NCBI RefSeq assembly: GCF_000512695.2
Contig: NZ_AZRW02000045.1
Span: forward strand, 4,091-52,189
Reading direction: 5' to 3'
Source: Pseudomonas sp. QTF5
Lineage (GTDB): Bacteria; Pseudomonadota; Gammaproteobacteria; Pseudomonadales; Pseudomonadaceae
Length of the DNA: 48,099 nt
Positions 16,509 to 25,088 of the stretch are shown here, one piece after another; within the stretch, counting starts at the first letter, position 1; every line of letters starts with the position of its first letter. Position numbers and translations under genes: made by a program. The notes beneath the pieces are model-generated. The model did no database searches and was not told the origin of the DNA. It saw only the letters and a program-made list of their open reading frames with translations.

Positions 16509-17240
16509 TTAGAAGCGCGCTTTGGGCGTCGCCACCGGAATCGGATGACTGCCATCGAGCGGCAGGAAACACCCCTGATCCGCGTCGTAAGCATTGATTT
16601 CGCTGGTTTCGATGTTGTAAACCCAGCCATGGATAAACAACTGACCGTTGGCCATGCGCGAGGCCACCGACGGGTGCGTGCGCAAGTGCTGTAACTGAGC
16701 GATCACATTCTCTTCAGTGAGGATGTGCATGCTTTCGTTTTCATCAGTGCAATTGCAGTTGTCCTGGACCATGGTTTTTGCCACTTCGGCATGCCGCAAC
16801 CAAGCCTTGACCGTCGGCATCTTTTCCAGGCTCTGCGGGTTGAGCACTGCGCGCATCGCGCCACAGTCAGAGTGCCCGCAGATAATGATGTGCTGCACGC
16901 CGAGAGCCAGCACCGCGTATTCGATGGCCGTGGAAACACCGCCGTTCATTTGCCCATAGGGCGGCACGACGTTGCCGACGTTGCGGGTGACGAACAAGTC
17001 GCCAGGGGCGCTTTGGGTAATCAGTTCGGGAACGATGCGTGAATCGGCACACGCGATGAACATCGCCCGAGGCCGCTGGGCCGTGGCGAGTTTTTTGAAG
17101 AGTTCTTCCTGCTGCGGAAAGATCTCGTGATGAAAGTGCAAAAAGCCGTCAACGATATGCTGCAGCGCTGCATCGGCGGTTTCCGCCTCGGGTTGGGCTG
17201 AAGCCGACGCAGCCAAAGGCTGTTTATCCTTGTCACTCAT
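16509..17240 (-). CDS. Beta-class carbonic anhydrase
   Basis: Zinc enzyme that interconverts carbon dioxide and bicarbonate in the cytosol. The ligands are visible: Cys64 with the Asp66/Arg68 dyad in CADSRIVPE, then His123 and Cys126 in CGHSDCGAMR. The 243 residues include about 25 polar N-terminal residues before the core. It is probably co-transcribed with the SulP gene that follows, which suggests supply or removal of bicarbonate at the transporter. A gamma-class relative is encoded at 24504. Confidence 0.95.
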   Translation of the reverse strand: MSDKDKQPLAASASAQPEAETADAALQHIVDGFLHFHHEIFPQQEELFKKLATAQRPRAMFIACADSRIVPELITQSAPGDLFVTRNVGNVVPPYGQMNGGVSTAIEYAVLALGVQHIIICGHSDCGAMRAVLNPQSLEKMPTVKAWLRHAEVAKTMVQDNCNCTDENESMHILTEENVIAQLQHLRTHPSVASRMANGQLFIHGWVYNIETSEINAYDADQGCFLPLDGSHPIPVATPKARF

Positions 17241-17390
17241 GATTCATCCTCTTTGGCGGAGTCAGGGAATTTTCCCGTTTTGTCCGGTGTGAAGCCAGTG
17301 GCTGTATAAAAAACATCCCGGTCGAAAAGCCAGACCCGTCAGTCACTCGATGAACAAGGTAGCCGTCGAAACTTAACTCAAACTGAATAA

Positions 17391-17432
17391 AACGCTCTAG
17401 AACGAGTGTTCCAGGTCACAGGAAACGTGACC
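17391..17432. promoter_or_regulatory. Two dyads upstream of the carbonic anhydrase gene
   Basis: AACGCTC (17391-17397) and GAGTGTT (17404-17410) form an imperfect dyad. Directly after it, GGTCAC (17414-17419) and GTGACC (17427-17432) form a perfect six-base dyad. They lie in the 244-base gap before the carbonic anhydrase start and downstream of the radical SAM gene. They could be an operator or a weak hairpin; no T tract is present. Confidence 0.3.
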
Positions 17433-17484
17433 AGCCTAAACGCGCTATATCGTTCTCTCTATTCAACCATAGGGCCAATTGTCC

Positions 17485-18543
17485 TTAAATCAACGACATT
17501 TGGCGACCCGGCGGACAAAAGGCTTCGCAATTCAGATTGAAACCTTCCCGACGATCGAGCCCCAGGCGCTTGATGGTTTTGGCGAAGCGTTGCGCCAACA
17601 GGTCGGCAAATGGCCCTTCACCGCGCATTCTGGCACCGAACCGGCTGTCGTAGAGCTCGCCTCCACGGCTTTGGCGGATCAGGCTCAACACATGAGCCGC
17701 ACGCAGAGGATAGTGGGCGGCCAGCCACTCTTCGAACAGCGGCGCCACTTCCAGCGGCAAACGCAACATCATGTAGGCCGCGCTTTGCGCGCCGGCCGCA
17801 TGGGCTTCGGTCAGCAGGCTTTCGAGTTCGCTGTCGTTGATCATTGGAATCATCGGTGAACACAAAACGCCCACCGGAATGCCGGCTTCGCGCATCACCC
17901 GGATCGCTCGCAGTCGTGCCTTGGGTGCCGCGGCGCGAGGTTCCAGGATGCGTTTGAGTTCGTCATCCAGCGTGGTCAGGCTGATCATCACCGCCACCAG
18001 CCTTTGCTCGGCGAGTTCGGCCAGCAGATCCAGATCGCGGAGAATCAGCGAGCCCTTGGTGATGATGGTCACCGGGTGGCGGTAACGCAGCAGCACTTCG
18101 AGCGTCTTGCGGGTGATTCTGTGTTCGCGCTCGATGGGCTGATAAGGGTCAGTGTTGGAGCCCAGGTTGATCGGCGCACATTGATAGCCGCGCCGGGACA
18201 GTTGCTCCTCCAGCACATCGGCGGCATTGGTTTTGGCGATCAGTCTGGTTTCGAAATCCAGCCCCGGTGACATGTCCCAATAGGCGTGGCTGGGCCGTGC
18301 GTAGCAATAGATGCAGCCGTGCTCGCAGCCGCGATAGGGATTGATCGAGCGATCGAAGGGTAAATCCGGCGAATTGTTACGGGTGATGATGGTTTTCGCT
18401 GTCTCGATGCGCACCTCGGTGCCTTGAGTCACCGGCACTTCCTGATACCAGCCGTCGTCCTCGGGCACCGAGCGGTTAGGCGCGAAACGGTTATGAGGGT
18501 TGGTCGCGGTGCCGCGACCGCGCGGCGGCAATGGAGTGCTCAT
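17485..18543 (-). CDS. PA0069 family radical SAM protein
   Basis: Predicted S-adenosylmethionine radical enzyme of unknown substrate, in the SplB-like group often labelled PA0069 family. The iron-sulfur cluster motif is CxxxCxxC at Cys73, Cys77 and Cys80 in RGCEHGCIYCYARPSH. The following TIM-barrel part contains TKGSLILRDLDLL and PVGVLCSPMIPMIND. The C-terminus has extra cysteines (NLNCEAFCPPGRQ) that could bind a second cluster or substrate. Length is 352 residues. It stands alone between the carbonic anhydrase gene and a divergent small gene. The biochemical role is unknown. Confidence 0.9.
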   Translation of the reverse strand: MSTPLPPRGRGTATNPHNRFAPNRSVPEDDGWYQEVPVTQGTEVRIETAKTIITRNNSPDLPFDRSINPYRGCEHGCIYCYARPSHAYWDMSPGLDFETRLIAKTNAADVLEEQLSRRGYQCAPINLGSNTDPYQPIEREHRITRKTLEVLLRYRHPVTIITKGSLILRDLDLLAELAEQRLVAVMISLTTLDDELKRILEPRAAAPKARLRAIRVMREAGIPVGVLCSPMIPMINDSELESLLTEAHAAGAQSAAYMMLRLPLEVAPLFEEWLAAHYPLRAAHVLSLIRQSRGGELYDSRFGARMRGEGPFADLLAQRFAKTIKRLGLDRREGFNLNCEAFCPPGRQMSLI

Positions 18544-18772
18544 CGGTCAATACTCGTTGCTGTATGTGCATACAGTATCCGAGGTCGGGCGAGCCGGCCA
18601 GTGCCGTTCGGCACTCTGGTGGGGCTGTCTACTTTTTGCCGACGGATAACTCGGGAAGTACAATTTTGGCAATGCCGGGAAACATATAACGGTTAGCCTG
18701 GAAGTAAGCCTTGTAAGTACTATTCGCGGCACACGAAGTGTTCGTGAATTACTCATTAAAAGGAATTAATAA

Positions 18773-19075
18773 ATGTCGTTCTTTAATCAGCGCGGTATCT
18801 TTTTACAGCTTATGCAACCAAGTCCTTCGGAACCAAACACGCTCGTTTCAATGCAGCTTGCCCGTAAGGAATTGGGCTGGGATGCCGTAAACGAAGCGCA
18901 GATAGAGGCCTTGGTGGATTCCGTCTATATGACTGCAACCTCGGTTGATGGCGGGCGTTCCTTCAATATCAAAGTTGTCAAAAGTGATGTGGACGGTGAC
19001 GGCGATATCGACAACGGCGACAAGGAAAAACTATTGGCTCTGGCAAAAGCTTATTCCAGTATCGTCAATCCGTAA
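18773..19075 (+). CDS. Small EF-hand/dockerin-like protein of unknown function
   Basis: I do not recognise a named family. The 100-residue protein has no signal peptide. Near its C-terminus it carries SDVDGDGDIDNGDKEKLLAL (about 71-90), an Asp-rich calcium loop and following helix as in dockerin type I or EF-hand repeats. Only one such repeat is present. AAAAGGA lies about nine bases before the ATG, in an AT-rich upstream stretch. By eye its base composition is less GC-rich than the neighbours, which could mean recent arrival or relaxed codon use. It precedes a secreted phosphatase gene by about 190 bases, with no terminator recognised between them. Confidence 0.7.
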   Translation: MSFFNQRGIFLQLMQPSPSEPNTLVSMQLARKELGWDAVNEAQIEALVDSVYMTATSVDGGRSFNIKVVKSDVDGDGDIDNGDKEKLLALAKAYSSIVNP

Positions 19076-19263
19076 GTATGTTTTCAAACTAAGCCTGTGT
19101 GGATATTCATGCAGGTTTAGTTGTGAGCGGTGCGTCGGATCAGCAATCGCAGAAATTCAAAAGGAGCTGATTCACGATCCTTTGACAGATGGCTCACGGA
19201 CCTTTGACCGTTCAACGCTCATTGTGGCGTCGTCACCCCCGCCTCTCAATACGGTCGCCGAAC

Positions 19264-19905
19264 ATGTCCCCACGCCTCATCCTTGCGATATGTCTGTCGC
19301 TGGTTGCACTGTTCAACCTGACGTTCGCTCACGCTGACGAGACAATCGCGCCCCGTCCCGCCGAGTGGGCTCAACCGATCGAGGTTCAGTACAACCTTTT
19401 CCAGATGTCCCCGACGCTCTACCGCAGCGCATTACCCGACCGCGGAGTCGTTCCCTTGCTGGCAAAACTCAAGGTCGCCACGGTGATCAACTTCCTGCCC
19501 GAGTCCGATTCAAGCTGGCTGACCACGCCAGGTATCGAACAAGTTCAACTGCCCTACCGCACCAATCACGTGGATGATGCGGATGTACTCAGGTCCCTTC
19601 GGACCATTCAGAGTGCCGAGGCCAAAGGCCCGGTGTTGATGCACTGCAAACACGGCTCGGACCGGACTGGCCTGATGGCCGCCATGTACCGGGTGGTCGT
19701 GCAGGGATGGAGCAAGGAAGATGCCCTGAATGAGATGACTCAAGGTGGCTTTGGTGACAGCAGCCACTTCAGGGACGGTGTTCATTACATGATGCAGGCC
19801 GATGCCGACAAACTGCGCACTGCGCTGGCCAACGGGGAGTGCAGCACGAGCCCGTTTGCTACTTGTTCGATGAACAGTTGGTTCAAATCGGCGCATGTCG
19901 AGTAA
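19264..19905 (+). CDS. Secreted dual-specificity/tyrosine phosphatase-like protein
   Basis: Predicted periplasmic cysteine phosphatase. The 213-residue form starts at the ATG at 19264 with a signal peptide that ends near FAHA (21-24). The catalytic P-loop is HCKHGSDRTG with Cys128 and Arg134, matching the CX5R signature of protein tyrosine and dual-specificity phosphatases. The Asp residues in RTNHVDDAD (about 104-106) are candidates for the general acid. The longer frame from 19189 would add a non-signal leader; an AGGAG at 19162 is too far from either start to decide. Substrate unknown: protein, inositol phosphate or lipid phosphate are all possible. It converges on the M3 peptidase gene. 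Confidence 0.85.
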   Translation: MSPRLILAICLSLVALFNLTFAHADETIAPRPAEWAQPIEVQYNLFQMSPTLYRSALPDRGVVPLLAKLKVATVINFLPESDSSWLTTPGIEQVQLPYRTNHVDDADVLRSLRTIQSAEAKGPVLMHCKHGSDRTGLMAAMYRVVVQGWSKEDALNEMTQGGFGDSSHFRDGVHYMMQADADKLRTALANGECSTSPFATCSMNSWFKSAHVE

Positions 19906-19914
19906 CGCATTGCG

Positions 19915-21954
19915 TCAACTGGCAATGACCTCTGGGGCGGTCGCAATAAACCCGTCGTCAATCGGCCGACCCAGGAACGCTGTCAGAGAGACCAGTAACG
20001 AGCGCGAGTCTCCGGGCGCAAAACAGGTCTCGCGAAATGCTCTGCCTGTCCGGGCGTTAAAGACCGAATCCTGCTGAAACCGTTTAAAGGCTTCGGTTGC
20101 CAGTACACCCGACCACTTGTAGGCATAAACCGAGGCCGCATACCCGGTCACCATGTAGTCAAAGCTGTTGGCGAACCGGCAATAGGACGGTAATTGCAAG
20201 TGAGGAATCTCCCGCAGTACGTCTTCAAATACCTGTTGAACGTAATAGCCGTCGCTCGGGCTGCGGTGCAATTCGAAATCGAACAACGCACCCATCAGAA
20301 ATTGCGCGGTTTGCCAGCTGTTCTGGGTTTGAATGGCTGAAAGTGCTGCCTCGACACGCTCCTCGGTCAGGCGTTCGCCGGTCTCGTGGTGAGCCGCGAG
20401 CCACAGCAAAAACTCTCGTGACAGACAGCACTGTTCGAATAACTGGCCTGCAAACTCAGCTGAATCACGTCCCAGTTGGGAAATGCCGGAAAGGGTGTAG
20501 TGAGGCGAATGGGTCAATAAATGCTGCAAGCAATGACCAAATTCGTGGAACAGAACGCGCAGGTCCAGATGGGCAAGCAGGCAAGGCTGATCTGCGACGC
20601 CTGACGTGAAGTTGCTGTGCAGAACGGCAATCGGCAGCGTCAATCGACCTTCGGCGTTCAGCCGCCGGTTGCGATGAGTGGCGGTCCAGGCATAGTCCGG
20701 CGCTTCTTCGCGGTGGTAAGGATCAAGGTAGATATGTCCGATCACCTGTCCATGCTCGCTGACTTCAAACAGGCGAACACTGTCATGCCAGCGACTGAAC
20801 TCTTTTTGCTCGACGATCTCGACCCCAAACATGTGCTCACTGAAGAAGCAGAGTCGGCGCAACGTCCCATCCAGCGGGAAATAATCGCGCAGGTTTCTCA
20901 GGGCGCCACCAAGGTGTTGCTGGCGTAAATGTTCGGCTAGAAACTCCTGGTCCCAAGGTTGGAACTCCGCGATATTGCGTTCCAGCGCAAATGCCTTGAG
21001 CACCTGTGCGTCTTTTTCGAAGACTGGCGTTGCCAGCGTTATTTGCCGCCGCAGGAACCCGCTGACGTGTGCGGTGGATTCCGCCATTTCCGTTGCCAGG
21101 TTCAATTGCGCGAAATTCTCATACCCCAGCAATCTGGCTTTCTGGTGACGCAGGGACAAGAGCAACGCCAGTACCGGACCATTATCGAATTGCCCCGCGT
21201 GGGGGCCTTGATCGGAAGCCCGTGTGCTGTAGGCAACGAAGTATTCTTCGCGCAGGGTTCGATCTTCTGCATACGTCATGACCTGATGATAGGTGTCCTG
21301 GGCCAGACGGATCAGCCACCCATCATGCCCTGCCTGTTGCGCGTTGAGCGCCAGGCGGTCTTTGGTTACCTGGGACAGTCCGCTGAGTCGTTCAATGTTA
21401 TCGATGCGCTTGGTCCAGGCTGCGGAAGCACTCTCCAATTGAGTCATAAACAAGCGCTGGAGCGCGCTGATGTCGAAATTAATGCGAGCGAGTTGCTGCT
21501 GTTGTTCGGCAGGCAAGTCGATTCCCGACAAGCGAAATTTGCGCAAAATCTTGTCTAAAACCGCTTTGCGCGGCGCATCGAAGTTCGCTGCAATCGGGCT
21601 TTGAGCCAGCTGTTGGTAAACCCGGAACAGGGCCTGATTAAGCATCTTTTCGGAGGTGTATCGTGCCGCAGCGTCGCTGCATCTGGCACTCCGCTGTTTC
21701 CAGGCGGCGTCACGTTTCACCATGCCAAGGGTTTCGATGACGGACATGGCTTCACCCAGGCGTGCATCGGTTTCATCGACAGCCAACACCAGGTCATCCC
21801 AGGTCGGGAAAACGGTTTGGGAAGCGATGATTTCGGCCAGGGTCTGGCGGTTGTCCGCAATGATTGTTTCGATGGCCGGGACAAGATGCTCGGCGCGGAC
21901 TTCTGAATAGGGCGGCAGCACCCAGGCTTGCAACAGCGGGTTGGTGTCGGACAT
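19915..21954 (-). CDS. M3 family oligopeptidase, PrlC paralog
   Basis: Zinc metallopeptidase of the thimet oligopeptidase family (M3), cytosolic. The 679 residues carry HEFGH at 470-474 (two zinc histidines and the catalytic Glu471) and a likely third ligand Glu500 in RDSAEFAGQ. It aligns along most of its length with PrlC, encoded just upstream: both begin with NPLLQ and place HEFGH at the same position. It diverges in the C-terminal third, where PrlC has AVELPSQFMENW and this protein has SAEFAGQLFEQC. AAGGAAGA precedes the ATG. A three-arm hairpin leader separates it from yheV. Catalytic residues look intact, so an active enzyme with altered specificity is inferred. Confidence 0.9.
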   Translation of the reverse strand: MSDTNPLLQAWVLPPYSEVRAEHLVPAIETIIADNRQTLAEIIASQTVFPTWDDLVLAVDETDARLGEAMSVIETLGMVKRDAAWKQRSARCSDAAARYTSEKMLNQALFRVYQQLAQSPIAANFDAPRKAVLDKILRKFRLSGIDLPAEQQQQLARINFDISALQRLFMTQLESASAAWTKRIDNIERLSGLSQVTKDRLALNAQQAGHDGWLIRLAQDTYHQVMTYAEDRTLREEYFVAYSTRASDQGPHAGQFDNGPVLALLLSLRHQKARLLGYENFAQLNLATEMAESTAHVSGFLRRQITLATPVFEKDAQVLKAFALERNIAEFQPWDQEFLAEHLRQQHLGGALRNLRDYFPLDGTLRRLCFFSEHMFGVEIVEQKEFSRWHDSVRLFEVSEHGQVIGHIYLDPYHREEAPDYAWTATHRNRRLNAEGRLTLPIAVLHSNFTSGVADQPCLLAHLDLRVLFHEFGHCLQHLLTHSPHYTLSGISQLGRDSAEFAGQLFEQCCLSREFLLWLAAHHETGERLTEERVEAALSAIQTQNSWQTAQFLMGALFDFELHRSPSDGYYVQQVFEDVLREIPHLQLPSYCRFANSFDYMVTGYAASVYAYKWSGVLATEAFKRFQQDSVFNARTGRAFRETCFAPGDSRSLLVSLTAFLGRPIDDGFIATAPEVIAS

Positions 21955-22012
21955 GGCGTCTTCCTTGAATAACGGCTGATTTCGGTCAGCCTAAAAAGGA
22001 AGCGCAGGGGGA

Positions 22013-22060
22013 GGTGGTAGATAGTTACCACCTTCCACTCGATCAAAAGTGGAAGGTGGT
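22013..22060 (-). promoter_or_regulatory. Mutually exclusive hairpins between yheV and the M3 paralog
   Basis: In minus-strand RNA order, arm A ACCACCTTCCACT (22060-22048) pairs perfectly over 13 bases with arm B AGTGGAAGGTGGT (22039-22027). The end of arm B, GGTGGTA (22032-22026), can instead pair with arm C TACCACC (22019-22013). A short T run follows about twenty bases later (near 21998). This is the layout of an attenuator, or a strong A:B hairpin with a chance repeat. Arm A begins six bases after the yheV stop. Confidence 0.5.
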
Positions 22061-22066
22061 GATGGC

Positions 22067-22354
22067 TCAGTGTTGCTCGTCTGGCTTCTTCTTCAACTTC
22101 GGGTTCGGAAAAAACTGCACGGCCTGGACCTTGGCATCTGGCACCTTGAGTGCCGAAGTATTGACCCGCGTGCCCAATTCCTTGGGCACCGACAGACCTT
22201 GTTCATTCAGCGTGTCGGAATAACCGCAGGCCACGCACTCGCGATGCGGAACGGCGTCTTCGCTCCACATCATCAGCTTGTCCGGCTCGCTGCAGGCCGG
22301 GCAGACCGCCCCGGCGATAAAGCGTTTTTTGGTAATCACATGTCCCTCACTCAT
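22067..22354 (-). CDS. yheV: YheV family putative zinc-ribbon protein
   Basis: Small cytosolic protein of 95 residues with two CxxC pairs, Cys18/Cys21 in AVCPACSEPD and Cys40/Cys43 in RECVACGYSD, the pattern of a zinc ribbon. It corresponds to YheV of E. coli, which also lies next to prlC. Its ATG overlaps the prlC stop by four bases (ATGA), so the two are translationally coupled. Function unknown. The tail is Lys-rich (NPKLKKKPDEQH). Confidence 0.9.
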   Translation of the reverse strand: MSEGHVITKKRFIAGAVCPACSEPDKLMMWSEDAVPHRECVACGYSDTLNEQGLSVPKELGTRVNTSALKVPDAKVQAVQFFPNPKLKKKPDEQH

Positions 22355-24402
22355 GCTGCCGCGTCCTCACTCAGGCCGCTGTGGCGCAAGAGTGCGTCAA
22401 TCGATGGCGCACGGCCACGGAAGTCGACGAACAGCACCATTGGTTCTTGGGAACCGCCCCGCGCCAGGATCGCTTCACGGAATGCACGACCAGTCTCGGC
22501 ATTGAGCACGCCGTCTTCTTCGAATTTCGAGAAGGCATCGGCCGACAATACTTCAGCCCATTTATAGCTGTAGTAACCCGCCGCGTAACCGCCGGCAAAG
22601 ATGTGGGCGAAGCTGTTGGGGAAACGGTTGTAGGCCGGCGGACGCATGACCGAGACTTCGTCGCGCACGCCTTCGAGCACTTGCAGCACACTGCGACCAT
22701 CGCCGTGGGTGGCGTGCAGTTCGAAGTCGAACAGCGAGAACTCCAGTTGGCGGACCATCATCAGGCCGGACTGGAAGTTCTTCGCCGCGAGCATTTTCTC
22801 CAGCAGATCCTGAGGCAACGGCTCGCCGGTTTCGTAGTGACCGGAAATCAGCGCCAGACCTTCCGGCTCCCAGCACCAGTTTTCCATGAACTGGCTTGGC
22901 AGCTCGACCGCATCCCAGGCCACGCCATTGATGCCGGACACGCCAGCATGCTCGACGCGGGTCAGCAGGTGATGCAGGCCGTGACCGAATTCGTGGAACA
23001 GGGTGGTCACTTCGTCGTGGGTCAGCAGGGCTGGTTTACCGCTGTCGGCCGGGGTGAAATTGCACACCAGATTCGCCACCGGGCTTTGCAGCACGCCATT
23101 GATTGTGCGGCGATGATCGCGAGCGCCGTCCATCCAGGCACCGCCGCGCTTGTTGGCGCGGGCATACAGGTCGAAGAAGAATCGGCCGACGTGTTGGCCG
23201 TTTTCCTTGATTTCGAACAGGCGAACGTCCGGGTGCCAGGTATCGAAGCCTTTCAGCTCGGCGATCTCGATGCCGTACAGGCGCTGGACGATGGCGAACA
23301 ACCCACCCAGAACCTTGTCGATCGGGAAGTATGCGCGAAGGGTTTCCTGGGCGACGCTGTAGCGCTGTTCGCGAAGTTTTTCACCGTAGAAACCGCTGTC
23401 CCAGCTTTGCAGGTCCGGGCAACCTTGTTCGGCGGCGTAGGCCTTGAGCTGTTGCAGATCCTGGGCGGCGAAAGGCTTGCTGCGTTTTGCCAGGTCGCGC
23501 AGGAAACTCAGTACCTGATCATTGGACTCGGCCATTTTGGTGGCCAGGCTCAGCTCCGAGAAGCTGGTGAAGCCCAACAGTTTTGCCAGCTCCTGACGCA
23601 GGTCGAGGATCTCTTCCATGACCGGGCCGTTATCATTCTGACCGGCATTCGGGCCTTGGTCCGACGCACGGGTGCAATAGGCGGCGTAGAGTTCTTCACG
23701 CAGGGCGCGGTCGTGGGCGTAGGTCATCACCGCGTAGTAACTCGGGAATTCCAGGGTGATCAGCCAGCCGTCGAGGTCTTTGGCTTGTGCGGCGGCGGCC
23801 ATTTGTGCCTTGGCCGACTCGGTCAGGCCGGCGAGGGCGGCTTCGTCGGTGACGTGCTTGGTCCAGGCCTGGGTGGCGTCGAGCAACTGATTGGAGAAGC
23901 GGCTGCCCAGCTCCGACAGTTTGCTCTGCACATCGGCGTAACGCTTTTGCTCAGGCGCAGGCAGGTCGATACCCGACAGACGGAAGTCACGCAGGGCGTG
24001 TTCCAGGATCGTTTTCTGCGCCACGTCGAAACCGGCAGCCTCAGGGCTGTTGGCCAGCGCTTCAAAGGCCTGGAACAGTTCACGGTTCTGGCCCAGCTCG
24101 GTGGCGTAGGCGCTCAAGGCCGGCAGGCAGGACTCGTAGGCTTCGCGCAACTCGGCGCTGTTGCACACGGCATTGAGGTGGCTGACCGGGCTCCAGGCGG
24201 CGCCCAGACGATCGTTGAGCTCATCCATCGCCAGCACCAGGCCGGCCCAGGTCGGTTGTTTGCCCTGGGTTTTGAGGATGTCGACAATGGCGGCGCGGTT
24301 GTCAGCCAGGATCTTTTCAATGGCCGGTTGCACGTGTTCGGCACGGATCGCCGAGAATGGCGGCAGGTCGTAGGACTGCAGAAGAGGGTTGTTCACGCTC
24401 AC
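22351..24402 (-). CDS. prlC: Oligopeptidase A (M3 metallopeptidase)
   Basis: Cytosolic zinc endopeptidase that degrades short peptides, including cleaved signal peptides in E. coli. I chose the GTG at 24402 (protein begins MSVNNPLLQSY, 683 residues), with AAGGTG about eight bases upstream; the longer frame adds 13 residues without a ribosome site. The zinc site is HEFGH at 470-474, with the third ligand probably the Glu in AWDAVELPSQ. The C-terminal substrate-binding segment YNRFPNSFAHIFAGGYAAGY is intact. It is divergent from the gamma-carbonic anhydrase gene and leads into yheV and an M3 paralog. Confidence 0.95.
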   Translation of the reverse strand: MSVNNPLLQSYDLPPFSAIRAEHVQPAIEKILADNRAAIVDILKTQGKQPTWAGLVLAMDELNDRLGAAWSPVSHLNAVCNSAELREAYESCLPALSAYATELGQNRELFQAFEALANSPEAAGFDVAQKTILEHALRDFRLSGIDLPAPEQKRYADVQSKLSELGSRFSNQLLDATQAWTKHVTDEAALAGLTESAKAQMAAAAQAKDLDGWLITLEFPSYYAVMTYAHDRALREELYAAYCTRASDQGPNAGQNDNGPVMEEILDLRQELAKLLGFTSFSELSLATKMAESNDQVLSFLRDLAKRSKPFAAQDLQQLKAYAAEQGCPDLQSWDSGFYGEKLREQRYSVAQETLRAYFPIDKVLGGLFAIVQRLYGIEIAELKGFDTWHPDVRLFEIKENGQHVGRFFFDLYARANKRGGAWMDGARDHRRTINGVLQSPVANLVCNFTPADSGKPALLTHDEVTTLFHEFGHGLHHLLTRVEHAGVSGINGVAWDAVELPSQFMENWCWEPEGLALISGHYETGEPLPQDLLEKMLAAKNFQSGLMMVRQLEFSLFDFELHATHGDGRSVLQVLEGVRDEVSVMRPPAYNRFPNSFAHIFAGGYAAGYYSYKWAEVLSADAFSKFEEDGVLNAETGRAFREAILARGGSQEPMVLFVDFRGRAPSIDALLRHSGLSEDAAA

Positions 24403-24503
24403 GGTTGGCACCTTGGCTGGAAAACATGCGGGAAGAAACATGGCCCCATCTTAATTACAATCGACGCTCACCGCAGCTATCAGCAAAAGAGAGAGAGCCT
24501 ATC

Positions 24504-25049
24504 GTGACCCTTCGCAAGTATCAGAACCACACGCCGCTGCTGGGCAAAGGCGCCTTTGTCGACGGCTCGGCGGTGGTGATCGGCGACGTCGAAATCGGCG
24601 AAGACAGCTCCGTCTGGCCGCTGACAGTGATCCGCGGCGACATGCATCGCATCCGAATCGGTGCGCGCACCAGTGTGCAGGACGGCTGCGTGCTGCACAT
24701 TACCCACGCCGGGCCGTTCAATCCTGATGGCTTCCCGCTGCTGATCGGCGCCGATGTGACCATCGCGCATAAAGTCATGCTTCATGGTTGTGCCGTGGGT
24801 AACCGGATTCTGATCGGCATGGGCAGCATCGTCATGGACGGTGCGGTGGTCGAGGACGATGTGATCATCGGCGCCGGCAGTCTGGTACCCCCGGGCAAGC
24901 GCCTGGAAAGCGGTTTCCTCTATGTCGGTAGCCCGGTGAAACAGATCCGTCCGCTGACGGACAAGGAAAAAGCCTTTTTCACCTACAGTGCGGCGAATTA
25001 CGTAAAGCTCAAGGATCTGCATCTGGCCGAGGGCTACGACCAGCTCTAA
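24504..25049 (+). CDS. Gamma-carbonic anhydrase family protein (YrdA-like)
   Basis: Left-handed beta-helix hexapeptide-repeat protein, expected as a trimer in the cytosol. The GTG at 24504 gives 181 residues beginning MTLRKYQNHTP. The upstream part of the frame overlaps the prlC start region and is not used. Metal-site histidines are His65 (LHITH), His89 (TIAHK) and His94 (MLHGC), the spacing of the gamma-class zinc ligands. Many YrdA-type members have little measured carbonic anhydrase activity, so the activity is uncertain although the ligands are present. The HAD gene follows after about 40 bases and may be co-transcribed. Confidence 0.9.
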   Translation: MTLRKYQNHTPLLGKGAFVDGSAVVIGDVEIGEDSSVWPLTVIRGDMHRIRIGARTSVQDGCVLHITHAGPFNPDGFPLLIGADVTIAHKVMLHGCAVGNRILIGMGSIVMDGAVVEDDVIIGAGSLVPPGKRLESGFLYVGSPVKQIRPLTDKEKAFFTYSAANYVKLKDLHLAEGYDQL

Positions 25050-25088
25050 GCCTCTTGATAACGGAAAGTGTCTTGCTCAGGAATTTTC

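Noticed and set aside
18773..19075. Dockerin of a cellulosome
   Set aside because: Only one calcium-loop repeat is present, there is no signal peptide, and no cohesin or glycoside hydrolase is nearby.
22381..24507. A 708-codon open frame opposite prlC
   Set aside because: It is a complete shadow of prlC on the other strand, with no ribosome site and no recognisable motifs; prlC itself has HEFGH and a full family match.
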